From contig NZ_PDWT01000004.1 in the NCBI RefSeq assembly GCF_010093345.1, positions 186,001 to 250,000 on the forward strand: a DNA stretch of 64,000 nt. The letters run 5' to 3'. This DNA comes from Pseudoxanthomonas yeongjuensis. Its GTDB lineage: Bacteria; Pseudomonadota; Gammaproteobacteria; Xanthomonadales; Xanthomonadaceae. Position numbers and translations under genes: made by a program. Position 1 is the first letter of the stretch; each line of letters starts with the position of its first letter. The notes beneath the pieces are model-generated. The model saw only the letters and a list, made by a program, of their open reading frames with translations. It did no database searches and was not told the origin of the DNA. Positions 1 to 9,181 of this stretch are shown in pieces.

Positions 1-78
1 TATGGCAGGAGCTGGCGGCACGGCGGGAACGGCACGCAGGCATCGATGCGTCTGGGGATCGAGTACGTTTTCCAATGA
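1..78 (+). CDS. C-terminal end of an outer-membrane beta-barrel protein (partial)
   Basis: Frame 1 is open from the first base and ends at TGA 76-78, giving 25 residues that finish in LGIEYVFQ. Alternating hydrophobic residues with an aromatic near the C-terminus are typical of the last strand of an outer-membrane barrel. The rest of the gene lies left of the window, so its family cannot be named. A cytochrome b561 gene follows 49 bases later on the same strand. Confidence 0.5.
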   Translation, partial: YGRSWRHGGNGTQASMRLGIEYVFQ

Positions 79-127
79 TGCGTTCGAATGGCCGGTCCAA
101 GAGCAACCATGAGGAAGAAATGAAGCG

Positions 128-685
128 ATGAGCACAATGAATGGAAATACGACCTACAACCGCTGGTCGATAACGCTGCACTGGGCGATGCTGGGATTGT
201 TCGTCCTTGTCTATGCGTTCATCGAATTGCGCGTGCTTTTCGATAAAGGGAGCGTGCCGCGCGAAACCATGAAGAGTTTCCACTTCATGTGCGGTCTGCT
301 GATATTCGCACTGGTATGGGTACGCCTTTTCCTTCGGGCGGTAACGCACAAGCCGCCGATCGTTCCTGCCCCGGCTGCCTGGCAGAGACTGGCGTCCGGC
401 GTCGTCCAGGGGCTGCTGTACGCGTTCATGATCGGCATGCCGCTGGCTGGCTGGGTGGTGCTCAGCGCCGCCGGCAAGCCGGTTCCGTTCTTCGGCCTGG
501 AATTGCCGCCGCTGGTCGGGCAGGACAAGGCGCTGGCGTCGCAGGTGGTGGAACTGCACGAAACCGTCGGAAGTTTCGGCTACTGGCTGATCGGGCTGCA
601 TGCCCTGGCTGCGCTCGCGCATCACTATTTCTGGAAGGACAACACCCTGCGGCGCATGCTTCCATCGGGTAGGCGCAGTGGCTGA
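128..685 (+). CDS. Cytochrome b561 family protein
   Basis: A 185-residue inner-membrane dihaem b-type cytochrome, the usual length for the bacterial CybB family, which passes electrons between the quinone pool and acceptors such as superoxide or periplasmic partners. Four hydrophobic segments are visible at about 16-35, 52-70, 92-115 and 148-167. The expected haem-ligand histidines are present: H18 in the first segment (motif ITLHWA), H52 (SFHFMCG), H144 (ELHETVG) and H158 (GLHAL). The ATG at 128 follows a GAGGAAG stretch at a slightly long spacing. It lies beside PepSY genes and a two-component pair, a setting often linked to envelope redox or metal stress, but the substrate cannot be told from sequence. 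Confidence 0.9.
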   Translation: MSTMNGNTTYNRWSITLHWAMLGLFVLVYAFIELRVLFDKGSVPRETMKSFHFMCGLLIFALVWVRLFLRAVTHKPPIVPAPAAWQRLASGVVQGLLYAFMIGMPLAGWVVLSAAGKPVPFFGLELPPLVGQDKALASQVVELHETVGSFGYWLIGLHALAALAHHYFWKDNTLRRMLPSGRRSG

Positions 686-766
686 AGAGTCTCCGACTCG
701 CGTCAGCGTTCAGCAGTGGCGCCGTTGATCGGGCTGGGGCACCGCATGGATACCGGCCGGTCGCGC

Positions 767-2116
767 TCACTTAGTAGCCGGCCAGGACAGGGCCACCTGC
801 AGGCCGCCGGGCACGGAGCGCTGCAGGTCGAGCGTTCCGCCGGCCGCCTCCACGATCTCCTTGGCGATGGACAAGCCAAGACCGTGGTTTCCCCGGCCCA
901 ACTCGTCGAGCCGGCCACCGCGCATGAACGCGGCCTCGGTACTTATTTCAAGCCCGGGCCCATCGTCCTCGACTAGCATCCTGAAATGCCCCTCGGCGCG
1001 CATGGCGGAAACGGCGACCTGACGTCTGGCGAACCTCGATGCATTTTCGACCAGCGCGCCCAGCGCCTCCATCAGGTCCTCTTCGGTCAGGGGCAGCTTC
1101 AACTGGGGCGCTATGTCGACGCTGTAAACCAGGTCGCCGCCGAAATCGGTCTTCTCCAGGACTCCGACGATCCGCTCGACCACGTCGAACGGCGAGCACT
1201 GCGTACTGGCCCGGTTGTCCCGGATCGCCGCGGCCCGGGAGCGGGCCAGTTCCGCCTCGAGCGCCGCGCCTGCCGTGTCGATCACCCGGTCCAGATCGTC
1301 CGCGGTGGTGGTTTCGCCTGATTCCCGCGCGCGATGGCTGATCGCCCGCAGCGCCGACAATGGCGTCTTCAGGGAATGCGCAAGGTCGGCACCGCGCCGC
1401 TTGGCGCGGACCAGGTCTTTTTCTCTCGCGTCGGCCAGCGTATTGATCGCCGACACCAGCGGGGATACTTCGTTCGGATGGGGCGCCGTCAGGCGTGCCG
1501 CCGGGTTCTTCTGCAGGGAATACAGGGCGGTGCTGACACTGGCCAGGGGAGCCAGGCCCAGCGTGACCTGCAGCCAGGCCGCGGCAACCAGCGCGACCCA
1601 GAGGATGCCGAGGAACAATCCCAGTTCGCGGCGAAAAGCGCGGGCGGCGGCTTCCAGATCGGACAGGTTCTGCGCGACCTGCACGGTCACTGGCGTTCCC
1701 TCGGGATCGAGACGGACCACGCGCTCCACGATGATCAGTCTTTGCCCGAACGGGCCGTTGCTTTCGCGCGTCCGCCATTGGCGGGCATCGAGCGCGCCGG
1801 GAACGGGAAGCGTTTCATCCCATAGGGAAAGCGATCGCGCCGCGCCCAGCGAAGTACTGGCCTGCCAGTACCTCCCGCTGCTGGGTCGATCGAACCGCGG
1901 ATCGGAAGCCTGTCCCTCGAGCTGCGGAACCCCGACAGCGTTGAGATGAAGGCCGGCCACCAGCTCCAGCGCCTCGCGGGTCAGTTCCGTCACCACGCCA
2001 CGCTGCGCATGCCGGGAGAACAGCAAGCCCATGAGCGCCCAGGAAACCGTCATCGCGATCAGGATCGCGATGGCTGCAGCCAGCAGCAAACGCCAGCGCA
2101 AGGATCCGGAATTCAT
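767..2116 (-). CDS. Sensor histidine kinase, PhoQ/QseC-like
   Basis: A 449-residue membrane histidine kinase, last gene of a three-gene operon with the regulator at 2123 (6-base gap) and a PepSY gene. A transmembrane helix at about 10-33 and a second at about 166-190 flank a periplasmic sensor region of about 130 residues. A HAMP-like linker follows, then the phosphoacceptor box at H247 (DLAHSLKTPLSALR). The C-terminal ATPase domain carries an N-box (ENASRF), a G1 box (EDDGPGLE) and a G2 box (GNHGLGLSIAKEIV). The order and the small periplasmic domain match PhoQ-type kinases. The ligand is unknown; the neighbouring PepSY protein may act as an accessory sensor. Confidence 0.92.
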   Translation of the reverse strand: MNSGSLRWRLLLAAAIAILIAMTVSWALMGLLFSRHAQRGVVTELTREALELVAGLHLNAVGVPQLEGQASDPRFDRPSSGRYWQASTSLGAARSLSLWDETLPVPGALDARQWRTRESNGPFGQRLIIVERVVRLDPEGTPVTVQVAQNLSDLEAAARAFRRELGLFLGILWVALVAAAWLQVTLGLAPLASVSTALYSLQKNPAARLTAPHPNEVSPLVSAINTLADAREKDLVRAKRRGADLAHSLKTPLSALRAISHRARESGETTTADDLDRVIDTAGAALEAELARSRAAAIRDNRASTQCSPFDVVERIVGVLEKTDFGGDLVYSVDIAPQLKLPLTEEDLMEALGALVENASRFARRQVAVSAMRAEGHFRMLVEDDGPGLEISTEAAFMRGGRLDELGRGNHGLGLSIAKEIVEAAGGTLDLQRSVPGGLQVALSWPATK

Positions 2117-2122
2117 GGACAG

Positions 2123-2791
2123 TCAGCTCCGCGATCGGCTGCCGAATTCGTAGCCGAAGCCGCGTCGGGTGAGCAGGATGTCCGCACCCAGCTTCCTCCT
2201 CAGGCGCAGCACCAAGGCCTCGATCGCGTTCGTATCGCTGGTTTCGTCCGATCCGTAGAGATGGTCGGCCAATTCGCCGGACGAGACGGCGCGATCCTGC
2301 TGGTGGGCCAGGTAATCGAAGAAGCGGAACTCCAGTGGGGAGAGCTGCACGGGCTTGTCGTCGAGGGTCGCGGACATGCGCCGCGTGTCCAGGACCAACC
2401 TGCCGCAGTCCAGCAGCGCCGAACTCCTGCCGGCCGCGCGCCGGACCAGCGAGCGGACGCGGGCCAACAGTTCGGCCGACTGGAACGGCTTGGCCAGATA
2501 GTCGTCCGCACCGGATTCGATGCCCTCCACTTTCTCCGTCCAGTCGCCGCGGGCGGACAGGATCAGCACCGGGAAGCACCGGTCGGCGGCGCGCCAGCGC
2601 TTCAGCACCGACAGTCCATCCAGCCTGGGCAACCCGAGGTCCAGCACGCTGAGATCGTAGTCTTCGGTATCGCCCATGAACCAGGCGCTCTCTCCATCGC
2701 GTGCCCGGTCCACCACGAAACCGCCCGCACGCAATGCCTGTTCCACATCGGATCCGACATCCGGATCGTCTTCCACCAGAAGGGCGCGCAT
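2123..2791 (-). CDS. OmpR/PhoP-family response regulator
   Basis: A 222-residue DNA-binding response regulator. The receiver domain (1-115) has the acidic pair after LLVEDD, phosphoacceptor D51 (VLDLGLP) and conserved K101 (LAKPF). The C-terminal winged helix (about 128-220) ends in the usual RGFGYEF motif. Its ATG overlaps the TGA of the upstream PepSY gene by one base (TGATG), so the two are translationally coupled, and the kinase follows 6 bases after its stop. It is therefore the cognate regulator of the kinase at 767. The likely target is its own operon and the divergent PepSY gene at 3252, by analogy with similar loci. Confidence 0.94.
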   Translation of the reverse strand: MRALLVEDDPDVGSDVEQALRAGGFVVDRARDGESAWFMGDTEDYDLSVLDLGLPRLDGLSVLKRWRAADRCFPVLILSARGDWTEKVEGIESGADDYLAKPFQSAELLARVRSLVRRAAGRSSALLDCGRLVLDTRRMSATLDDKPVQLSPLEFRFFDYLAHQQDRAVSSGELADHLYGSDETSDTNAIEALVLRLRRKLGADILLTRRGFGYEFGSRSRS

Positions 2792-3129
2792 CAGTCGTCC
2801 TCGATCTCCAGCAAGGCGCCGGTGCGCGCGTCCAACTTGACTTCGCGCACGCGCCCGGAGGCGGTCAGGATCTTGATCTCGTACTTCGGGCCGCCTTTGT
2901 ATTCGACTTCGATGATGTCGCCGACGACATGGCGGTTGGCGATCTGCAGGATCCTGGTAAGCGGGAGTATTTCGCCGCGGCGCATGGCGAGAATGGCCTC
3001 TTCCTGGGCCTGCTTCTTGAGCGCCTTCTCATCCCGTTTCCCATCCCGATCACCGACGCTGGCCGCCATCGGGGCAACCAGCAGCTGCACGGCCAAGGCG
3101 ATGCCCGCAAGGGTCCGAATAATGTCCAT
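2791..3129 (-). CDS. PepSY domain periplasmic protein
   Basis: A small exported protein of about 112 residues. A signal peptide is visible from MDIIRTLAGIALAV with cleavage near AAS-VG; a charged segment follows, then a C-terminal PepSY-like fold (IIEVEYKGGPKYEIKIL, then VKLDARTGALLEIED). I place the start at the ATG at 3129 because it begins the signal peptide; the ATG at 3144 or an upstream TTG at 3174 would add 5 or 15 residues. PepSY proteins next to PhoPQ-type pairs are common in Xanthomonadales and are thought to modulate sensing or protease activity. It is coupled to the regulator by a one-base stop/start overlap. Confidence 0.82.
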   Translation of the reverse strand: MDIIRTLAGIALAVQLLVAPMAASVGDRDGKRDEKALKKQAQEEAILAMRRGEILPLTRILQIANRHVVGDIIEVEYKGGPKYEIKILTASGRVREVKLDARTGALLEIEDD

Positions 3130-3251
3130 GGGGCATGCTGGCATGGGTTCGCTGACATGGGACTGACGGGGCAAGTGAGTCGCGTATCAGGGAAGGGCGC
3201 GTAGAAATGCAATCCCGCAACAGGCAATCGCGCCTTCGTCAGGAGTCCGGC

Positions 3252-3560
3252 ATGGACAACCGCACCTTTCTCTACTCGACCGCATTGGTACTGGCAGCCG
3301 CAACCATCGGCCTGGTTTCCGCCCCGGATCAGGCTGTCGCACAGGCCGCACGCGCATCCGCTCCGGGTCTGTTGAACATGGCCGAAGTCGAGCGACGCGC
3401 GGCTTCGGAAGGCATCGTGGTCACCGAGATCGAAATGGAAAACCGCCTTGCCGAGGTCGAGGGCCGCGACGCGCAGCAACGCAAGGTCGAATTGGTCATC
3501 GACCGCAAGACCGGCGAAGTCCTGCAGCGCAAGACCAGGCAGCGCAATATTTTCGATTGA
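3252..3560 (+). CDS. PepSY domain periplasmic protein, divergent from the operon
   Basis: A 102-residue exported protein. The ATG at 3252 is chosen over an in-frame ATG at 3207 because AGGAG lies 7 bases upstream and because it starts a clean signal peptide (MDNRTFLYSTALVLAAATIG, cleavage near AQA). The mature part carries one PepSY-like unit ending VELVIDRKTGEVLQRK. It is transcribed away from the second PepSY gene, and the roughly 120 bases between the two starts must hold both promoters. The pairing of two small PepSY proteins around one two-component system suggests a shared envelope signal; the signal itself is unknown. Confidence 0.82.
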   Translation: MDNRTFLYSTALVLAAATIGLVSAPDQAVAQAARASAPGLLNMAEVERRAASEGIVVTEIEMENRLAEVEGRDAQQRKVELVIDRKTGEVLQRKTRQRNIFD

Positions 3561-3570
3561 CCGCCTCCCG

Positions 3571-3615
3571 CCCCGCCTGCCTGGCGCCAACGCGTGCGGC
3601 GCCAGGCAGGCGGGG
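3571..3615. terminator. Perfect 18-bp hairpin after the PepSY gene
   Basis: An exact inverted repeat with 18-base GC-rich arms (3571-3588 and 3598-3615) and a 9-base loop starts 11 bases after the PepSY stop. No T-run follows on either strand, so it may be a terminator of the T-poor kind used in GC-rich genomes, or an RNA-stabilising or regulator-binding structure. It separates convergent transcription from the porin gene at 3822. Confidence 0.5.
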
Positions 3616-3821
3616 ATTCATCCGGCGCACCCGTGCCGGAACGAAGAAAGCCCCCTGGCTTCGCAAAGCGAGGCTCGAACCGTGCTTGCGATGGGTCCAG
3701 CCGCAGCTGCGTGCCGATGTGCGTCCGCCGGACTTCTTGGCGTTGCGGGCATCGAGGAACGCAGAACACGCCGACTCCATCTCTCGGAGCATGATGAAAA
3801 GACGCGGGCGATGCCCGCCAC

Positions 3822-5171
3822 TCAGAAATTCATCAGGAAGAAGACCCGGACTCTGTCCAGCCAGTCGTCGGGTTGGTTGGTCCCCGCATACAGCGGATCG
3901 TTCGGCTTGTAGTGGTACCAGATCGCACTGATCATCGTCTTCGGCATGGGCGTGTAGTCCAGCGTCAGCGCATGCAGGTTGTAGTTGGTGGCGATGCCGA
4001 TGTTGTCGTTGGAGAACGCGGCCAGGACGGCGTCCACGTCGGTCCGGGAATAACCGTAGGTGAAGCGCCAGTCGCCCTGCTTGCTGGCACGGCCCAGGCT
4101 TACATCGACACCGAAGCCCGTATCCTGATTGTCGATGGCGCCCAGGTTCTTGACGTAGTCGCCGACGACTCGCACCGGCCATTTCTCGTTCGCGCCTTGC
4201 CAACCCAGGCCGGCCACTACGTCCACGAGTTCGTAGTCGGACGCCAGGCCGCCGTCCGGATTGCGGCGATTGCTGCGCCAGTCGCCCGAATCCGCTCCGG
4301 TCAGGCTTCCCGGGCTGTACCGGTAGTAGCCGCCGGAAAGGTCGTACTTGAAACCGCCGTAACTGGGGGAATCGAAGCCGAACTGCACGCCGCCCATGGT
4401 GCTGTCCGGACCGGCGACCTGTTCATCGACCGAGAAGAACAGCCCATTGGCGCGGAAGGCCCCGCCGCCGGCGAGCGGCAGTTTGTAGGCCGCGCCGACG
4501 CCCTGCGGATTGACGTCTCCATCCCAGACCAGGTCGGTGCGGGTGAAGGGATTGGGGATTTTTCCGCCGTAAACCTTCAGGTTTCCGAAATTCAGTTGCG
4601 CATAGGCAAGATCGAGACTGATCTGCAGATCGTCGTCCCAGTTCGACAGTTGCACGTCGCTGCTGTTGGGGTCATCCCCGTCGCCGGTGACCACGCGGCC
4701 GCCGATGGTCACCCGGTCGTTGAGCGCATAGGTCGCGCCCAGGCGCGCGCGCAACTGGGTGCTGGTGCGATTGGCGCCATCGTTGTCGGAGTAGTCGCCC
4801 TGGGCACGCAGCCGCAGGTCGCCCGAGATTTTGAGTTTCGGTTCTTGCGGTTGCGCGGCCGGCGCCGCGGCCACGGGAGCAACGGCGGCAGGCGCATCCT
4901 GCGCGGCGGGACTGGCAACGCCGAGTTTCGCCTCCAGCGCGCGGATGCTCGCTTCGGTCTGCTGCTGCATCTGCGCGATCTGCGCCTGCTGCGCCCTCAG
5001 AGCCTCGATCTGCTTGACCAGATCGGCATCTGCCGCCTGCGCGAATGCCGGCGCGATGCCGCAACCCGCCAGGGCGAGGCACAAGGAAGAGAGGCGTGAG
5101 CGAATGCGCTTTGGGCCTGAGGCGGAGTCGTGCTCGCGCCCGGCACCTGGATCTGTGTTCCTGATCGGCAT
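3822..5171 (-). CDS. Putative outer-membrane porin with N-terminal coiled coil
   Basis: A 449-residue outer-membrane protein. A long signal region (1-48, cleavage near AFAQA) is followed by a short coiled coil (about 52-85, rich in Q and A, repeating IEALRAQQAQ), an alanine/proline linker and a barrel of about 330 residues with alternating strands. The last residues are VFFLMNF, a classic barrel-end signature with C-terminal phenylalanine. This layout matches the proteobacterial putative-porin family. The ATG at 5171 has GGAAA about 8 bases upstream. Its substrate is unknown; the Lrp-type regulator gene just upstream on the same strand is a plausible controller. Confidence 0.85.
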   Translation of the reverse strand: MPIRNTDPGAGREHDSASGPKRIRSRLSSLCLALAGCGIAPAFAQAADADLVKQIEALRAQQAQIAQMQQQTEASIRALEAKLGVASPAAQDAPAAVAPVAAAPAAQPQEPKLKISGDLRLRAQGDYSDNDGANRTSTQLRARLGATYALNDRVTIGGRVVTGDGDDPNSSDVQLSNWDDDLQISLDLAYAQLNFGNLKVYGGKIPNPFTRTDLVWDGDVNPQGVGAAYKLPLAGGGAFRANGLFFSVDEQVAGPDSTMGGVQFGFDSPSYGGFKYDLSGGYYRYSPGSLTGADSGDWRSNRRNPDGGLASDYELVDVVAGLGWQGANEKWPVRVVGDYVKNLGAIDNQDTGFGVDVSLGRASKQGDWRFTYGYSRTDVDAVLAAFSNDNIGIATNYNLHALTLDYTPMPKTMISAIWYHYKPNDPLYAGTNQPDDWLDRVRVFFLMNF

Positions 5172-5382
5172 GGACTTGTTTCCGGATCTGATCGCAAGAA
5201 ATTGGTTGCAATAATGAAATTAAGAGGCGCCCGGCGCGTGATGCCGGTGCCGGCGGATCTGGCGGTTTTCGTATTGCAGCATGCAAGCTGCCACGTTCTG
5301 GCTGATAACTTGCTGACGACAGGTGATCGGCTCGTCGCGTTGCGATTCGATCCGCATCGGAAGCCTGCGGTTGCCTGCTGGC

Positions 5383-5862
5383 TCATACGGAAAAATGGAT
5401 GTCGCCACTGCTCTTTACTTCCTCCATCACGGCATAGGTCCTGGTTTCACGCACTCCCGGCAGTTGCCAAAGCATGCGCCTGGCGATGTCGTGGTAGCCG
5501 GACATGTCGGCGACGCGCAGCTTGATCAGGTAATCGAAGCCGCCGGCCACCAGGTGGCATTCCAGCACTTCCGGCCGCTCCTTCACCGCCCCCTTGAACT
5601 CTTCAAGGATGTTGGGCGTCGTCCGGTCGAGCAGCACCTCCACGAACACCAGCATGCCCGCGCCGAGCTTTTGCGGATCGAGCCGTGCGCGGTAGCCGAG
5701 GATGTAGTTCTCGGTGGTCAGCCGGCGCACCCGTTCCAGGGTTGCGGTCTGCGACAGGTGCACCGCTTCGGCCAGCTTGACGTTGGTGATGCGCCCGTCC
5801 TGCTGAAGCAGGGCGAGGATCCTGCGATCGGTCCGGTCCAGCGCCATCAAACCCCCGCTCAT
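5383..5862 (-). CDS. Lrp/AsnC family transcriptional regulator
   Basis: A 159-residue regulator of normal family length. An N-terminal helix-turn-helix (about 8-65: DRTDRRILALLQQDGRI, then LSQTATLERVRRL) is followed by a RAM/AsnC-type effector domain (about 70-150, with HLVAGGFDYLIKL). A strong GGAGGG about 8 bases upstream supports the ATG at 5862. It lies between the propeller gene (61 bases upstream) and the porin (about 210 bases downstream) on the same strand. Lrp-type proteins usually sense amino acids and control neighbouring transport or catabolic genes; the effector here is unknown. Confidence 0.92.
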   Translation of the reverse strand: MSGGLMALDRTDRRILALLQQDGRITNVKLAEAVHLSQTATLERVRRLTTENYILGYRARLDPQKLGAGMLVFVEVLLDRTTPNILEEFKGAVKERPEVLECHLVAGGFDYLIKLRVADMSGYHDIARRMLWQLPGVRETRTYAVMEEVKSSGDIHFSV

Positions 5863-5923
5863 ATGCGGTAACCCTCCACTCTCGATCGTCCTGGGCGACG
5901 GTCATGGCAGTCGCCTCTCCATT

Positions 5924-6976
5924 TCACTGCGGCCTGTAGGCCAGCACCACGAAACTGTCGGGATGGTAGCTTCTTGAAACTTCGCCCTTGTCGTCGGGCG
6001 CAGTGCCGGTGAAAGCGGCATTGACCACGTACAGGCGGCCATCGCGCTCGTCCATGGCCATCATCCGCGCACCCCTGTGCGTTGCGACCGTGCCCAGCAA
6101 TTTGAAATCGTCCGCACCGTCCTGCCCGATCACGCTCAACGTCCCTTCATCGTTGGAAGTGACGATGCGATGGCGTCGTGTATCGATCGCGAAGCCGTCC
6201 AGGTCGACGCCGATGGGGAATGTTTCGATCACGCGGCCGGTGTCTGCGTCCAGTGCGAAGAACATCGGCTTGCTGCCGCTGCACGCGCCCAGCACACGGT
6301 TGGTTGCCGCCTGGTAGCGGACCTTGGATGCGGTGCATCCCACCGGCCAGCGCGCTTTCTCTTTCAAGGTCCTGGCATCCAGGACCAGGACGATGCTGTC
6401 CTTGCGTGCCGGCGCGAACAAGCGGCCCTTGCCGTCGCTGGCAGGGTCGTCCATCTTCCGGAACGGGAATACCGTGGTCTTCAGCAATTCGCCTGTCGCC
6501 GCATCCAGGGTGAACCAGGTGGATTGCTGGGGACGGGTGCCGACGATGGCATGGACCTGCCTGGTGTAGGGATCGTAGATGGCGCTGTTGAGACCGCCAT
6601 CCTCCGCCAGCGGCTTGCGTTCAATCGGCTTGAGGGTTTCCAGATCGAAACTCAGCAGCGAACCGTCGTGCATCGCCACATAGCCGCGGTTGTATTCGGG
6701 CAGCAGCAGCGGGCCATTGGCGCCCACCGAATTTCCCACGGTTGCGATTACCTTGTTGGTATCCACATCGAATACGGTCAGGCCATCGGCAAGGCGCGCC
6801 ATGAACAGGCGGCTGGTGCCTGGCTGCATCTTGATGTAGTCGTAACCGGTATCGGTGCTGGGCAGCGTCGTGGCGCTGTCGAGCGTGTACAGCAGCTCCC
6901 CTGCCGTGGCCGGCCCGGCAGCCGTCGCACAACACGCAGCCGAGAATACGGACAGTAAAAGCGGAAGCAATTTCAT
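5924..6976 (-). CDS. Periplasmic YncE-like beta-propeller protein
   Basis: A 350-residue exported protein with a signal peptide (MKLLPLLLSVFSAACCATAAG, cleavage near ATAGE). The mature part consists of repeated propeller blades: phrases such as GLTVFDVDTNKVIATV, LLSFDLETLKPIE and FFALDADTGRVIETF recur at about 45-residue spacing. This resembles YncE and the heavy-chain fold of amine dehydrogenases, but I see no cofactor-binding partner gene, so a dehydrogenase role is not supported. A GAGGG motif precedes the start. It is the upstream neighbour of the Lrp regulator at 5383 and may be co-transcribed with it. Confidence 0.75.
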   Translation of the reverse strand: MKLLPLLLSVFSAACCATAAGPATAGELLYTLDSATTLPSTDTGYDYIKMQPGTSRLFMARLADGLTVFDVDTNKVIATVGNSVGANGPLLLPEYNRGYVAMHDGSLLSFDLETLKPIERKPLAEDGGLNSAIYDPYTRQVHAIVGTRPQQSTWFTLDAATGELLKTTVFPFRKMDDPASDGKGRLFAPARKDSIVLVLDARTLKEKARWPVGCTASKVRYQAATNRVLGACSGSKPMFFALDADTGRVIETFPIGVDLDGFAIDTRRHRIVTSNDEGTLSVIGQDGADDFKLLGTVATHRGARMMAMDERDGRLYVVNAAFTGTAPDDKGEVSRSYHPDSFVVLAYRPQ

Positions 6977-7102
6977 CTTGATACCCTCGATCTCAACGTT
7001 GCTCGCCCCGCACGCGCTTCATGCCGTGTTCGCATGGACTGGAAAGAATCGGCGGGGAATTGGCGGGTCATCCGGATGGCGCGAAATGCGCCAGTCCGAC
7101 CT

Positions 7103-8389
<1,287 letters not shown>

Positions 8390-8413
8390 GGCGATCCTGA
8401 AGAGAAAAAGTTG

Positions 8414-9181
8414 TCAATCGAAAATCGGGGTCTGCTTGCGTGCGAAAGCAGCCAGGCCCTTGCGTGCGTCGTCGCTGGTGAAGGCACGCTGGCCAAGCCG
8501 CGCCTCCTCGGCGAACGCCTCGGCTTCGGGCAGGTCGATGAGGCGATGCACCGACTCCTTGATCACGGCGATGGCGCTGGGGCTGAGCGCCTTTATCCGC
8601 TCGGCCAGCGCCAGCGTTTGCGGCATCAACTCCGCCGGCGGCACCACGCGGTTGATCAGCCCCTTGGCCAGCAGTTCGTGCGCAGTGAAGCCGTTGGCCG
8701 TGAGCAGCAGCTCCATCGCATGCGCATAGGGAATCTGCCTGACCAGGCGCACCAGCGTTCCGCCCGCGGGCACGATGCCGAGCGATGGTTCCGGCAGCGC
8801 GAACTTCGCGGTCTCGGAGGCGATGCGGATGTCGGTACCGAGCATGATCTCGAAACCACCGCCCAGGCACAGGCCGTTGATCGCGCACAGGACCGGCTTG
8901 TACAGGCGCAGGTTCTTCAGGTGCGCGTCGTCCCACTGGGAGATGTCGAACCGGTCGTCCATCAGCGCGGGAATCGACTCGCCGAGATCCGCGCCCACGC
9001 AGAATGCGCGCTGCCCGCTGGCGGTCAGGATCACCACGCGGACGCGTTCGTCGTCACGCGCCGAGATGAACGCATCCCCGAGTTCCCGGTACATCGCAAG
9101 CGTCAACGCGTTGAGCTTGTCGGGCCGGTCGAAACGGATCATCGCGATGCCGTCGGAAACTTCGTACGCGATTCCCCCCAT
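8414..9181 (-). CDS. Enoyl-CoA hydratase/isomerase (crotonase) family protein
   Basis: A 255-residue crotonase-fold enzyme. The oxyanion-hole motif is seen in NGLCLGGGFEI, and both glutamates of true hydratases are kept (in ALPEPSLGI and in AHAMELLL), so hydratase activity is plausible rather than only isomerase or hydrolase. The ATG at 9181 overlaps the TGA of the CoA-transferase gene by one base (TGATG); a GTG three bases upstream is the alternative. Between a CoA-transferase and an HMG-CoA reductase, candidate substrates are 3-methylglutaconyl-CoA (giving HMG-CoA) or a dehydrated mevalonyl-CoA; this is inference from context. Confidence 0.9.
   Translation of the reverse strand: MGGIAYEVSDGIAMIRFDRPDKLNALTLAMYRELGDAFISARDDERVRVVILTASGQRAFCVGADLGESIPALMDDRFDISQWDDAHLKNLRLYKPVLCAINGLCLGGGFEIMLGTDIRIASETAKFALPEPSLGIVPAGGTLVRLVRQIPYAHAMELLLTANGFTAHELLAKGLINRVVPPAELMPQTLALAERIKALSPSAIAVIKESVHRLIDLPEAEAFAEEARLGQRAFTSDDARKGLAAFARKQTPIFD

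Noticed and set aside
5924-6976. Methylamine/aromatic amine dehydrogenase heavy chain
   Set aside because: The propeller resembles that fold, but no small subunit or cofactor-maturation genes lie nearby; YncE-like is the safer call.
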